DNA from: Allochromatium warmingii
Lineage (GTDB): Bacteria > Pseudomonadota > Gammaproteobacteria > Chromatiales > Chromatiaceae
DNA length: 51,071 nt
Assembly: GCF_900107145.1 (NCBI RefSeq)
Contig: NZ_FNOW01000019.1
Coordinates: 1-51,071, forward strand
Reading direction: 5' to 3'
Made by a program: the position numbers and the translations under genes. Below the pieces are notes generated by a model. That model did no database searches. It had not been told where the DNA came from and saw only the letters and a program-made list of their open reading frames with translations. Of the stretch, positions 34,691-43,940 are shown in pieces (positions within the stretch are counted from its first letter, which is position 1; each line of letters starts with the position of its first letter).

Positions 34691-36340
34691 TTACGGTGAT
34701 ACAGGTTCAGCGTGAAGCAGCTCTTGCTGCCAAACGGTTTTATCAACCGCTCGCGTTTGATGATACGCCTGTAAATGCGTGACAAACACCCGTAGATACG
34801 GAATCAGATAGGTGTTGTGTTTTGCGGTGAGTTCAGCTTCAACAACGGGTTGCTGCGTGTTAATTTCAGTGTCGAGATAATCCATTCCGACATTGACCGT
34901 CATATCAGCATAATAGCCGACGCTATTCGCAAGGCTGGTTTCAATCTCTTGCATGGATTCCTGCCAGTTTGTTTGTTTTTCTTCCAGTTTGGCGCGGGCT
35001 TGATCGAGTAAGCGCCGTCCTTCTGGGTCATTTTTAACGCGATCACGTAAGTCTTCAAAGCGATCTTGTGCCATTTTTTGTAGCTGTTTGAGCACTTCGG
35101 CGCGTTTGATGTCGGTGACAACACGTTTGCCCATGAATGCGCCAGTGCGTAATAAGGCGCGTAATGCACGCTGCCGCGCTTCATTGATCGCCGATTGTGA
35201 CTGCTCTAAATCGCGCTGGATGATTTCCAAGCGCGTGCGCATGACCGAATCTGGAGTTTGCAATGACAGCGTTTTGAGTTGGGTCAAGGCTTGCATTGCA
35301 TCGACGCCGGTTGTGCCAGCCATAACCGGCAGATCTTTCCAAGAATCTTTAATTGCATTGAGCCGTTCATTGGAGACAATCACTGGCGCAGTTAATAATA
35401 GCCGAAAGCCGAGGCTATCTAAACTTTTAGCGCGTCCGCTCTTGGCATCAAAATAATTGTGTTCTTGACGCCAGGCTGCGCCAAGCTGAATCTCCGGGGT
35501 AAAAATATCACCGCCGCGACTGACAAAACCGCCAGCTTGTCCATGGGTGCGGCCATGTCGATCTAAGCGAAATGGCGATAAGGTTAATTCGGCGGCGTTG
35601 CCGAGAATATCATGTAGACCGAGCGGATTTGGTTTTAATAATCCAGTTGGGCGTAATTTGCCGCCTGCTGATCCGGAGCTTTCGTACCACGCATAATCAG
35701 CCAGTTCACCGTCTGGCATGATAAAGCGAGTGGCGAGAAAATCCGCAGCATCGACAGCTAATCCGCCGCGTGCGGCAAATTCCCATTCTTCTTCTGTTGG
35801 TAAGCGCAAAAAGCCGGGTTCTTGATCTTCATGCGGTAACGCATCGCGGGCATGGGTTAAAAGCCATTCGGTGAATTGACGCGCAAAGGCAACGGCATCA
35901 AACCAGCTCATGCCAGTGATTGGCTGACGACCGCGCATTCCGACCTGTGGGCAGTCTTTGTCCATCAGTGTCGCGTATTGATCGCGGGTGACTTCGTATT
36001 TGCCGATATAATATAAACGAGCGGCTTTATTGCGATCACTAAATGAACCAGCGATATAACTTAAACGCCGACCTTCTTTATAACCGCGCTCACTGTTGCT
36101 GTCGCCTAATTCGACCGGCTGGTCATCAAGCCAATCAGCGGCGGGAATATCTACTGGCCTAAAAGTCATGGCGCCACCGCAGGGCATCGGTAGAATTAAA
36201 TCAGCGGGTTGCGCGGCCGTAGCGGGTTGCGGGTTATAGAATTTTTCTGACCAAGTCATCGCGTTGTCTGCCGCGTTTGCTGCGCTGGACAATAAATACG
36301 CGAGACTCACAGCCAGCCAGATCGAGTGATTTTTACACAT
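34691..36340 (-). CDS. TagR-like periplasmic FGE/sulfatase-modifying-fold protein
   Basis: A 549-residue exported protein. The signal peptide ends SSAANA|A. The FGE (formylglycine-generating enzyme) fold spans about 75-320: YYIGKYEVTRDQYATLM, PITGMSWFDAVAFARQF, LRLPTEEEWEFAARGG, NPLGLHDILGNAAELT, SRGGDIF and SLGFRLLL. A long helical/coiled-coil tail follows (about 350-530). TagR of the T6SS threonine-phosphorylation pathway is an FGE-fold protein that promotes PpkA activation rather than sulfatase maturation. The ATG at 36340 has GAAGGAG 6 nt upstream and overlaps the permease stop by 8 bp. No sulfatase gene is nearby. Confidence 0.85.
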   Translation of the reverse strand: MCKNHSIWLAVSLAYLLSSAANAADNAMTWSEKFYNPQPATAAQPADLILPMPCGGAMTFRPVDIPAADWLDDQPVELGDSNSERGYKEGRRLSYIAGSFSDRNKAARLYYIGKYEVTRDQYATLMDKDCPQVGMRGRQPITGMSWFDAVAFARQFTEWLLTHARDALPHEDQEPGFLRLPTEEEWEFAARGGLAVDAADFLATRFIMPDGELADYAWYESSGSAGGKLRPTGLLKPNPLGLHDILGNAAELTLSPFRLDRHGRTHGQAGGFVSRGGDIFTPEIQLGAAWRQEHNYFDAKSGRAKSLDSLGFRLLLTAPVIVSNERLNAIKDSWKDLPVMAGTTGVDAMQALTQLKTLSLQTPDSVMRTRLEIIQRDLEQSQSAINEARQRALRALLRTGAFMGKRVVTDIKRAEVLKQLQKMAQDRFEDLRDRVKNDPEGRRLLDQARAKLEEKQTNWQESMQEIETSLANSVGYYADMTVNVGMDYLDTEINTQQPVVEAELTAKHNTYLIPYLRVFVTHLQAYHQTRAVDKTVWQQELLHAEPVSP

Positions 36341-37550
36341 TTCGCACTCCTTCAGCAGGTTCAATACGCGCCGCTCGCCATCCGGCCCAAGCCGCCGCGA
36401 TGACTGCGCCAATTAGGGTCGCGGCGAGCGCCAGCAAAATATGTTGCGGTAAGAGCCGACAAATCGCCTCGCTGGGGCGCAAGCTGGCAGCAAACCAGGT
36501 GTTCAGCAGCATTGACAGCGGCCAATAGAGCAGCAACGCGGCCAGTGCCGCTGCGGTCGCGATCAGCACTGCTTGCGCTACTGGATACAGGATCAAGCTG
36601 GCGGTGGGAAAGCCGATCAGCCTAATAATGCTCAGTTCGCGCTGTTTGCGCTCGACTGTGGCGACCAGACTCGCGGCCAGTGACGCGACCAAGCCGATCA
36701 GTCCGAGCGCGGCGATGAGCCAAAACACGCGCCCTAAATTGCGGTCAAGTGCGTGCAGGGCGGCGATCTCGGCGAGTTGACTGCGCACGCTGATACCCTC
36801 GGCGGTCAAATCCGCTTCCAAACGCGCCACATCATTGAGGCTCGCGGCATAGAGCCGAAAACGGGCGAACTGGCGCGAGGTCGGCGCGGGCGCGGTGCCG
36901 CTCCAGCCGAGCGCGGCGACCGCCACGCCATCGCGGTAATCTTCAGTGGCAATCAACAGCTCGAGCGGCACCAGCGCCGCATCTTCGGAGAGTGTCGCAG
37001 CGGGGAGAATGGCGACGACGCGCACTGTCCAGGTAACGAACTCGGGTTGACCGGAGCGGGTGCGGGCGATGCGGGCGATGAGCGGCCCCGGCTCGGTCAA
37101 ATCGAGCGCACGGGCGGCACTGGCTGAGAGCACGATTTCGGCCATCCCCTGCGGCACCGGCTGGTCGGCGGTCAGCAGCGGATCGCCGGCCGCCGTTGGG
37201 ATCATCTGTAGCGCCGTCGCGGTGCGTCCCGACGCTGGATTGTGGAGATGACTCAGGCTGGCGCTGATGCGGCGGGTGTTGGGCACAATGAAAGCGACAT
37301 CGGGACGCGCCGCCATCTGCGCAAACCATGCGGCCTCATAATGGCGACTGCCGACCGCGATCACCTCACGATTGGCGGGAGCGGTCAGCAGGCGCGTGGT
37401 CAGGGTGTCAATCAGCCCGAACTTGAGCGCGAACAAAATCAGCAATGGAGCCAGCACCGCCAGCAGCGCCAGCACCTGACAGAGCGTGAGCCGCCGTTCA
37501 TAGACGACATCACGATACGCAAGGTACAGCAGCTCGCGGGTAGCAGACAT
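36333..37550 (-). CDS. TagS-like FtsX-family ABC transporter permease
   Basis: A 405-residue inner-membrane protein with the MacB/FtsX layout. One N-terminal helix (CQVLALLAVLAPLLILFALK), a periplasmic domain of about 200 residues, and three C-terminal helices (LIAALGLIGLVASLAASLVATV; LILYPVAQAVLIATAAALAA; ILLALAATLIGAVIAAAW) are visible. The ATG at 37550 lies 2 nt after the ATPase stop; a TTG at 37562 is less likely. With the adjacent ATPase it would form a mechanotransmission-type ABC complex; in Pseudomonas TagTS acts upstream of PpkA. Confidence 0.88.
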   Translation of the reverse strand: MSATRELLYLAYRDVVYERRLTLCQVLALLAVLAPLLILFALKFGLIDTLTTRLLTAPANREVIAVGSRHYEAAWFAQMAARPDVAFIVPNTRRISASLSHLHNPASGRTATALQMIPTAAGDPLLTADQPVPQGMAEIVLSASAARALDLTEPGPLIARIARTRSGQPEFVTWTVRVVAILPAATLSEDAALVPLELLIATEDYRDGVAVAALGWSGTAPAPTSRQFARFRLYAASLNDVARLEADLTAEGISVRSQLAEIAALHALDRNLGRVFWLIAALGLIGLVASLAASLVATVERKQRELSIIRLIGFPTASLILYPVAQAVLIATAAALAALLLYWPLSMLLNTWFAASLRPSEAICRLLPQHILLALAATLIGAVIAAAWAGWRAARIEPAEGVRNV

Positions 37551-37552
37551 CT

Positions 37553-38287
37553 TCACGTCCAAAAATAAGCTTGGGTGCCGCGTGCTGTGCTCGCCAGCCG
37601 ATGATTGAGCACGCGCACGCCGGTTATCGGTTCATCGTCCCAATCATGGGTTGCGATCACAGCCGCCGTTCCGCTCTCGCGCACCAGTTCGAGCAGCAGT
37701 TCGCGGATGATCTGGGCGTTGCGCGGATCGAGCGATGCGGTTGGCTCGTCGGCGAGAATCACCGCTGGTTGATGGGCCAGCGCCCGCGCAATGGCTACGC
37801 GCTGACGCTCGCCAAGTGATAACTGACGCGGGTAAGTATCCAGATGCACGGTGATCTGCAAGCGGGCGGCGAGCGGGCCGATCATCGCTGTTGCGTCACG
37901 TCCCAGCAGGCGAGCGGTCAGGCCGATATTCTCGCGCACGGTCAAAAACGGTAGCAGCCCGCCGGTTTGCAAAATGTAGCCGAGATGATGACGGCGGAGC
38001 GACGCGAGCGCATCGTATTGGCCGCGCTGCCAATGCGCCCAGAGATCGACCGGCGCGGCGGTGGTGGGCGGCTGAAAAACAAAGCACTCGGCCGCATCAG
38101 GTCGTAGCGCCAGCGCCAGCAAATCGAGCAGCGTGCTTTTGCCGCAGCCACTCGCGCCGCGCAACAAGATGATCTCACCAGCGTGTAGCTCAAAGGTCGG
38201 GACATGCAGACTAAAGCTGCTGCCGGTCGAACGCCGCTGTTTCACCAGAGCGCGGCAACAATAGACGGGAGTTGCCGCGCTGGTCAT
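37553..38287 (-). CDS. TagT-like ABC transporter ATP-binding protein
   Basis: A 244-residue LolD/MacB-type ATPase. Walker A GASGCGKST is near 44-52, the Q-loop in YILQTGGLLPFLTVREN, signature LSLGERQRVAIARAL near 155, Walker B VILADEPTASLD, and the H-loop in AVIATHDWDDEP. Its start overlaps the vWA gene stop by one base and its stop precedes the permease start by 2 nt, so the two are translated as a pair. Order and neighbours identify it as the TagT counterpart rather than a LolD of lipoprotein sorting. Confidence 0.9.
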   Translation of the reverse strand: MTSAATPVYCCRALVKQRRSTGSSFSLHVPTFELHAGEIILLRGASGCGKSTLLDLLALALRPDAAECFVFQPPTTAAPVDLWAHWQRGQYDALASLRRHHLGYILQTGGLLPFLTVRENIGLTARLLGRDATAMIGPLAARLQITVHLDTYPRQLSLGERQRVAIARALAHQPAVILADEPTASLDPRNAQIIRELLLELVRESGTAAVIATHDWDDEPITGVRVLNHRLASTARGTQAYFWT

Positions 38288-40266
38288 TAGGGCAGCGCAT
38301 CCAGCGGAATGGTCGTTACCGCCTCACCTTTGGGCGCATCGGGCAGCAACGACACCCAACGGTCGGTTTCATCGTGAATCTGACGATAGAGGCGGATTTT
38401 TTCCTCAATCGCGTCGAGCACTTCTTGCTGTTCAGCGTAGGAACGCGCCAGCCAGCGGCTCTCGGTGAGATTCATAATCTGACTGGTGTAGGGCAAATCC
38501 TCTAGCCACGCGCCAATCTGACCGACATCCGCAAGCTCTTGCACCGCGATCTGATTGACGCGCTCCGGCTGCCGCGCCAGCACCGCTGCCGCGCCGCGCA
38601 GTTGGGTGAAGAAATCTTTCGGCGTCATAAAGGTTTGCTCGCCAGCCTGAAAAATCGCTTGCAGCGTTTCCTGTAAATCGCTGAGTTGATTTTTAGTAAT
38701 CAGCACGCGCACTTCCAGCGGGCGTTGACTTGGATTGGCTAAATCGCCATCAGCAACCCACGCATCAATCAGACTCGGCGCACGCACGCCTTGCCGTCGT
38801 CCCAAATACGCCAGTTGAATGGCGCGACTGACGAGCGCAGTTTTGCGGGCGATTTCAGTCTGTGCTGGGTTTGTCTGTGCGATATCCGGTTCAGGCACAG
38901 TTGTATGATCAGCGTGGACGCTTTCCAGATGGGCGAGCACGGCATCAGCCAGTGCATCAACCTGCGCCCCATAGGACGCAATCGAGCCACCTTCGACCGG
39001 AAAATAGAGATGCTCATCACCCCAGCGACTGAGCGCACGATATTGCGCGGCGGCGCGGGCGTGATTGTTACGACCTTCGGGCGTCAACAGATGGAGCGTC
39101 GCAATGGCGATCTTGCTGCCGCCGTGCTCTTGATCCTTGTCTTGCGCGAGCAGTTGCAACCGTTCCGGGCCAAGCCGAGTGCGGGCCAACGGATCGGTAG
39201 CATCGAGCGCCCCAGCATCGGTAATCAAGACGATAAAGCGCCCGGCATAGCCGCTCCAGTCGATCTGTTCGAGTGCCTCGTAAATCCCCGCGAACGCATC
39301 TTCATCAAACCGCTTGCTCGACACCCGCGCCGGTTCGACCTGTCCCAGTGCGGCGAGAAAATCGTCTGTACTGGTATCAGTCAGCGGCGACACGATGCGC
39401 GTCACATATTCCAGTCCGGGTGTGGCATCGATGTTGCTGCGATAGGCGACCGCGCCGAACCCCAGTGCGGTGCGCATCGGCGAATCTTTCAGTCGGTTAT
39501 AAATCCGCCGCACTGCGCTCTGCGTGCGTTCGATATATGGCCCCATTGAAATCGTCGTGTCGATGACGAACACGATTCCGACGCGATAGTCGTCAGCAGG
39601 TGTCGCGACGGCTGGACGGGCAGCACGGGCGAGCGGTTGCGGGGTGTCGGGTTGCAGCGTGACGGCGGCGACATTGAGCAGGGTCGTCGTGTGTCCCGAT
39701 TCTAAAAAGACCTCTTCATGCGCGAGAATCGGCAGCAGATAAAACTGACTGTTGGGATCAACATAGGTCTCCGGCTCGCTGGCAATCACCGGAAACTCCT
39801 CCGGCAGCGAACCGCGCTGAATCGCCGTGCGCAAATCCGCATTGCGGGCGGCGGGTTGCGCCGATTCCAGCAGTTCGAGCAGCGGTTCGCGTTCGCGGAA
39901 AAATAGCGCCGGTTCACGACCGCCGGTGCGGTTAAAGGCGACAGTCAGCGTTTGTCGCCAGTCGATGACCTGCGCGGCGGGAAGCCAAGCGGTTTTAGCA
40001 TCTTTTGCTGCGCTGCCGACTTCGACCCAATCGGCGCGACGTTGATAGACATAGAGCACGGTCAGGGGCGGCACTGGCTGACCGCCAGTGGTCGGCGCGG
40101 GGCTGGCGCTCAAGATCGCGCCTGGACGGGTGAGCACCCGTTGATAGAGTCCGGGTTTGCCATCGAGATTCAGGGCATCGCGGGCGTAGGCGATGCTAGT
40201 TAATCCCACGATGAGGCCGAATGCCACGCCAAGCTGTAGGCGTCGCTGCAATAGTCGTTGATTCAC
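38287..40266 (-). CDS. vWA-domain protein corresponding to the C-terminal half of PpkA
   Basis: A 659-residue protein with an N-terminal signal/anchor (QLGVAFGLIVGLTSIAYARD). An SH3-like segment follows (LYVYQRRADWVEVG, about 71-84), then a von Willebrand factor A domain with MIDAS residues Asp236-x-Thr-x-Ser (VFVIDTTISMGPY), and a helical C-terminal region. PpkA of T6SS carries a periplasmic vWA domain after its kinase and transmembrane segment; here that half is a separate gene with its own export signal. GTG start at 40266, directly after the kinase stop. The product should sit in the periplasm, facing the TagR/TagQ-like proteins. Confidence 0.82.
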   Translation of the reverse strand: MNQRLLQRRLQLGVAFGLIVGLTSIAYARDALNLDGKPGLYQRVLTRPGAILSASPAPTTGGQPVPPLTVLYVYQRRADWVEVGSAAKDAKTAWLPAAQVIDWRQTLTVAFNRTGGREPALFFREREPLLELLESAQPAARNADLRTAIQRGSLPEEFPVIASEPETYVDPNSQFYLLPILAHEEVFLESGHTTTLLNVAAVTLQPDTPQPLARAARPAVATPADDYRVGIVFVIDTTISMGPYIERTQSAVRRIYNRLKDSPMRTALGFGAVAYRSNIDATPGLEYVTRIVSPLTDTSTDDFLAALGQVEPARVSSKRFDEDAFAGIYEALEQIDWSGYAGRFIVLITDAGALDATDPLARTRLGPERLQLLAQDKDQEHGGSKIAIATLHLLTPEGRNNHARAAAQYRALSRWGDEHLYFPVEGGSIASYGAQVDALADAVLAHLESVHADHTTVPEPDIAQTNPAQTEIARKTALVSRAIQLAYLGRRQGVRAPSLIDAWVADGDLANPSQRPLEVRVLITKNQLSDLQETLQAIFQAGEQTFMTPKDFFTQLRGAAAVLARQPERVNQIAVQELADVGQIGAWLEDLPYTSQIMNLTESRWLARSYAEQQEVLDAIEEKIRLYRQIHDETDRWVSLLPDAPKGEAVTTIPLDALP

Positions 40267-40268
40267 GG

Positions 40269-41918
40269 TCAGTTACTCCCGCGTGAGCGCAACGCATCTA
40301 AACGCGCCCTTGCTTCGACAATGCCCGCAGCGGCAGCGCGTTCGTACCAGGCTCGCGCCCGCTCAGGGTTGGGTTTGGATAACGGCGACGTGGTTGTTGA
40401 CCAGTATAGAGGATCGTAAAACTCACCGAGGGCAAACAGTGCCGGGCCGAAATTGGCTTGTGCCAAACTGCGCAACACGGCAAATGCTGGATCTAAGCGC
40501 CCGCTGGTGTGAAGCTGTTTGGCGAGCGTCCACAGGGTTTCGGTTGGAATCGCTTGCTGTTCGGCTAACTGTGTTTCGACCAGCGCGAAAGCGGCATCAA
40601 GTTGACCGGCGGCGATCAGCGCATCAAGTTGTGGTGGTTGTGGTGGCGGTGGCGTGCTCGGTGCAGGTGCTGGCGCGGGTTGCGGCGGCGTCTCAGCGAC
40701 GAGCGGCGCGGGTGGTGGTTGCGGTAAATCAGGCTTGGGCGTCGATGCGGGAAGCGGAGTCGGTTCCGGCTCTGGAACTGTAACCGGAGTTGGAGCCGTG
40801 AGCGTGGATGTTGGCGCTGAAATCGGCTCAGATGGCAGATTCGGCACCCAATAGAACGCATAAAATGCACCGCCGCTGAGTGCGGCCACAACCCCAGCGC
40901 CGGTTATCAGCAACGGCCAGCGCCGCGCCGCAGCGGATGTCACTGTTGATGATGGTGATGATGACGATGATTCAGGGACGATAAAAACCGTCGCGTCACT
41001 GGAACGCGGCAGCGGCGGTGCTGAATGAAGCGCCAGCGGCTGTGACCAGCAATCCAGCAACGCCTCAATCGTGCTCGGACGGTCGGCGGGATTTGGTTGC
41101 AGCATCAACGCCAGCGGTGTGCGCAAGTGCTCAGGCAGGGCGCTCAAATCCGGCACTTCACGCCGTTTATGGATCGCTTCACTGAGCGAATTGCCCATAT
41201 CGAGCGGCGTACCCAGTGCCGCCGCGACGATGATCAATCCCAAGCTATAAATATCCGTTCGGGCGTCGATCTCCATGCCGTAGAGTCCGAATTGCTCGGG
41301 TGCGGCATAGCGATATTTGCCGGCAAACGACGTGCCGATGATCGTCCCTTGATTAGGCGCAGTCAGCTTGCACAGCCCAAAATCGATCAACTTCGCCGAA
41401 TCAATATGGCCATTTTGCAAAATGACATTATCTGGCGACAGATCGCGATGCACTGCGCCGCGTCGATGCGCTTCAGCTAAACCGGAGCACAGCCGGTCGC
41501 GCAGTCGCAACACCTCATCCGTCGTCAGCGGGCCATGCTTGAGCCGGTCGGCGAGCGATTCGCCCTCGACATACTCCATGACCAGATAATCGCGCCCTTG
41601 ATCGTCGCGCACAAATCCATCGTAATTGACTATCGCCTCGTGGCGCACACCGCGTAGTACCATCGCCTCGCGATAAAACAAGCTCATCACTTGTTGATCG
41701 CTGGTCATCGCCGAGCGAATCACCTTGATCGCATGGGCGGTGCCGAGCGAGACATGCCGCGCTAAATACACCTCACCCATACCGCCCTGACCGAGACGTG
41801 ATTCGACCAAATAGGTATTCACCAAGAGCGTCCCTGGCCCGATGGCGTCCTGAACCGGAATGCTGGTTGGCGTGAATTTCAGGGTCGCATCAGAAGGCGA
41901 TAAATCGGCTTGGGTCAT
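40269..41918 (-). CDS. PpkA-like transmembrane Ser/Thr protein kinase
   Basis: A 549-residue Hanks-type kinase. Gly-rich loop at 42-49 (LGQGGMGEVYLA), catalytic Lys65, HRD at 157-159 (VHRDLSPDN), DFG at 179-181, APE at 206-208. One transmembrane helix lies at about 335-357, then a Pro-rich periplasmic linker (about 365-440) and a Sel1/TPR-like end (ERARAWYERAAAAG). First gene of the operon kinase-vWA-TagT-TagS-TagR-TagQ. No PppA phosphatase or FHA substrate is in the window. The upstream 196 bp are shared with divergent bchZ. Confidence 0.92.
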   Translation of the reverse strand: MTQADLSPSDATLKFTPTSIPVQDAIGPGTLLVNTYLVESRLGQGGMGEVYLARHVSLGTAHAIKVIRSAMTSDQQVMSLFYREAMVLRGVRHEAIVNYDGFVRDDQGRDYLVMEYVEGESLADRLKHGPLTTDEVLRLRDRLCSGLAEAHRRGAVHRDLSPDNVILQNGHIDSAKLIDFGLCKLTAPNQGTIIGTSFAGKYRYAAPEQFGLYGMEIDARTDIYSLGLIIVAAALGTPLDMGNSLSEAIHKRREVPDLSALPEHLRTPLALMLQPNPADRPSTIEALLDCWSQPLALHSAPPLPRSSDATVFIVPESSSSSPSSTVTSAAARRWPLLITGAGVVAALSGGAFYAFYWVPNLPSEPISAPTSTLTAPTPVTVPEPEPTPLPASTPKPDLPQPPPAPLVAETPPQPAPAPAPSTPPPPQPPQLDALIAAGQLDAAFALVETQLAEQQAIPTETLWTLAKQLHTSGRLDPAFAVLRSLAQANFGPALFALGEFYDPLYWSTTTSPLSKPNPERARAWYERAAAAGIVEARARLDALRSRGSN

Positions 41919-42114
41919 GGTATGCAGCCGTTAAACGATTGATAAACAGAGTTTTTTAGCCATCGCTTGCCGCCTGCTCCGAACCAACGTTCTGCCGCGT
42001 GGCGCGTGGCGCATCCTACACCAGCTTGATCGTGCGCGATAATCCCTGCCGTGCCGCTTGAGCACAGATCTGCACGACCGACCTTTTTAACTTCCACGCA
42101 GAAGGAATCTCTGA

Positions 42115-43560
42115 ATGCTGATCCAAGACCTTGACCGCGCCGGCGGTTATTGGGGTGCCGTTTATGTTTTCACTGCCATCAAAGGCTTACAGGTGATTAT
42201 TGACGGGCCAGTCGGCTGCGAAAATCTGCCCGTGACCGCCGTGCTGCACTATACCGACGGTCTGCCGCCGCATGAACTGCCGGTGGTGGTGACGGGACTG
42301 GGTGAAGAAGAACTCGGTCAGAGCGGCACCGAGCAGGCGATGCGCCGAGCATTTCAAACGCTCGACCCCAAACAGCCCGCCGTCGTCGTCACCGGCTCGA
42401 TTGCCGAGATGATCGGCGGCGGTGTCACCCCCGAAGGCACCGGCATCGTGCGCTTTTTGCCGCGCACCATCGACGAAGATCAGTGGCAGAGCGCCAACCG
42501 TGCGATCTATTGGCTGTGGACACAGTACGGTCAAAAAAAAGGTGCCGCGAAAAGCAAAGCCAAGCCTCGCGCCGCTAACGCCAAACCGCGTGTCAATTTG
42601 ATCGGCCCGATGTACGGCACCTTTAACATGCCCTCGGATCTAGCCGAAATTCGCCGCTTAGTCGAAGGCATCGGCGCGGAAGTCAATCTGACCTTCCCGC
42701 TCGGCAGTCATCTCGACGAGGTGCCGCGTCTCGCCGATGCTGATGTCAATATTTGTCTTTATCGTGAGTTTGGGCGCACCCTCTGCGAGGCGCTCGATAA
42801 ACCCTATCTGCAAGCCCCAATTGGCTTGCACAGCACGACGAAATTCCTCCGTACCCTCGGCGAGCTGCTCGGACTCGATCCCGAACCCTTCATCGAGCGC
42901 GAAAAACACACCACGATCAAACCGATCTGGGATCTGTGGCGCTCGGTGACGCAAGACTTTTTCGGCACCGCCAGCTTTGGCGTCGCTGCCAGCGAGACGT
43001 ACAGCCGAGGCCTGCGGCATTTTCTCGAAGATGAACTCGGCTTGCCCTGCACCTTCGCCTTTGCCCGTCGCCCGGGGGTCAAGATCGACAATGACACCAT
43101 TCGCGCCGCTGTCCACGACAAACCGCCGCTGGTGCTGTTTGGCAGCTACAACGAGCGCATGTATCTGACCGAAAAGGGCGCACGCGCCACCTACATCCCC
43201 GCCTCTTTTCCGGGTACCGTGATTCGTCGGCATACTGGCACACCCTTTATGGGCTATGCCGGCGCGACCTATCTGGTACAGGAAGTCTGCAACGCGCTGT
43301 TTGATGCGCTGTTCCACATCATCCCGCTTGGGACGGAGCTGGATAAAGTCGAGGCCACCCCAGCGCGGATGCACCGTGAACTGCCCTGGGATGAGGACGC
43401 CCGCGCCCGCTTTGACCAGATCGTCGAGTCACAGCCGGTGCTCGTGCGCATTTCGGCAGCCAAGCGGTTGCGCGACGCTGCCGAGCGTGCCGCCCGCGCC
43501 GCTGGTGAAGACCGGGTGAGCGCCGAGCGGGTCGCGCACACCCAAGCGACGCTGGTTTAA
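42115..43560 (+). CDS. bchZ: Chlorophyllide a reductase subunit Z
   Basis: A 481-residue nitrogenase-like subunit. BchY-BchZ form the catalytic component that, with BchX, reduces the B ring of chlorophyllide a towards bacteriochlorophyll a. The N-terminus shows the typical [20 protein letters not shown] with a cluster-ligand Cys in [18 protein letters not shown]. The family tail [27 protein letters not shown] precedes the C-terminus. AGAAGGA lies about 7 nt upstream of the ATG. bchZ leads directly into puf, as in many purple bacteria, but bchX and bchY are not upstream: the opposite-strand kinase operon begins there. Confidence 0.96.
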   Translation: MLIQDLDRAGGYWGAVYVFTAIKGLQVIIDGPVGCENLPVTAVLHYTDGLPPHELPVVVTGLGEEELGQSGTEQAMRRAFQTLDPKQPAVVVTGSIAEMIGGGVTPEGTGIVRFLPRTIDEDQWQSANRAIYWLWTQYGQKKGAAKSKAKPRAANAKPRVNLIGPMYGTFNMPSDLAEIRRLVEGIGAEVNLTFPLGSHLDEVPRLADADVNICLYREFGRTLCEALDKPYLQAPIGLHSTTKFLRTLGELLGLDPEPFIEREKHTTIKPIWDLWRSVTQDFFGTASFGVAASETYSRGLRHFLEDELGLPCTFAFARRPGVKIDNDTIRAAVHDKPPLVLFGSYNERMYLTEKGARATYIPASFPGTVIRRHTGTPFMGYAGATYLVQEVCNALFDALFHIIPLGTELDKVEATPARMHRELPWDEDARARFDQIVESQPVLVRISAAKRLRDAAERAARAAGEDRVSAERVAHTQATLV

Positions 43561-43580
43561 TTGATCTAGCGCAAATCAGG

Positions 43581-43625
43581 TGTAAATGTAGATTGACATT
43601 CGTGTCAGTCAAGCTAGACTGACAC
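43581..43625 (+). promoter_or_regulatory. puf promoter with PpsR/CrtJ-like site and 9-bp palindrome
   Basis: TTGACA at 43593-43598 and TAGACT at 43615-43620 (16-bp spacing) form a sigma-70-type promoter. TGT-N12-ACA at 43581-43598, the PpsR/CrtJ operator pattern, ends on the ACA of the -35. A perfect 9-bp inverted repeat, GTGTCAGTC (43602-43610) and GACTGACAC (43617-43625), covers the spacer and -10. Repressor binding at either site would block RNA polymerase. The remaining 43626-43940 is a 315-nt leader without a convincing gene; a minus-strand frame at 43614-43880 has a hydrophobic end but no supporting signals. Confidence 0.6.
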
Positions 43626-43940
43626 CTCGAATCCAGTCACCCCGACGGCGAGCCAAAGACCCAACAGAATGGTCAGGATCAAAGCGGCGGTAGACAGGCG
43701 TTCAGCGATTAGCGTGATATTCAGCCCGCTGCGGCGCTCTGGCACCCCAGCGGACTGAATCGAGCAGAATTTGACGAACCCCACAACCGCACAACAAAAC
43801 GGGGTTCGGTCGATGAGAACACGCCCGTGTGATTCGGGTGGCTTCTCGGCGGCGGATGTCGCGATCCGCCGCGCCCCCAAGCTGCACGGGCTGAGTGCAG
43901 CGTAAACCCAGGCTTATCTCCAGATTCGGAGGATTACACA

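Noticed and set aside
34691-36340. Formylglycine-generating enzyme for sulfatase maturation.
   Set aside because: No sulfatase is nearby, the protein has a long coiled-coil tail and sits in a TagQRST-like operon, so a TagR-like structural or signalling role fits better than enzyme activity.
37553-38287. LolD lipoprotein-release ATPase.
   Set aside because: Sequence motifs are LolD-like, but LolC/E-type partners are missing and the gene is embedded in the kinase/FGE/lipoprotein operon, which points to TagT.
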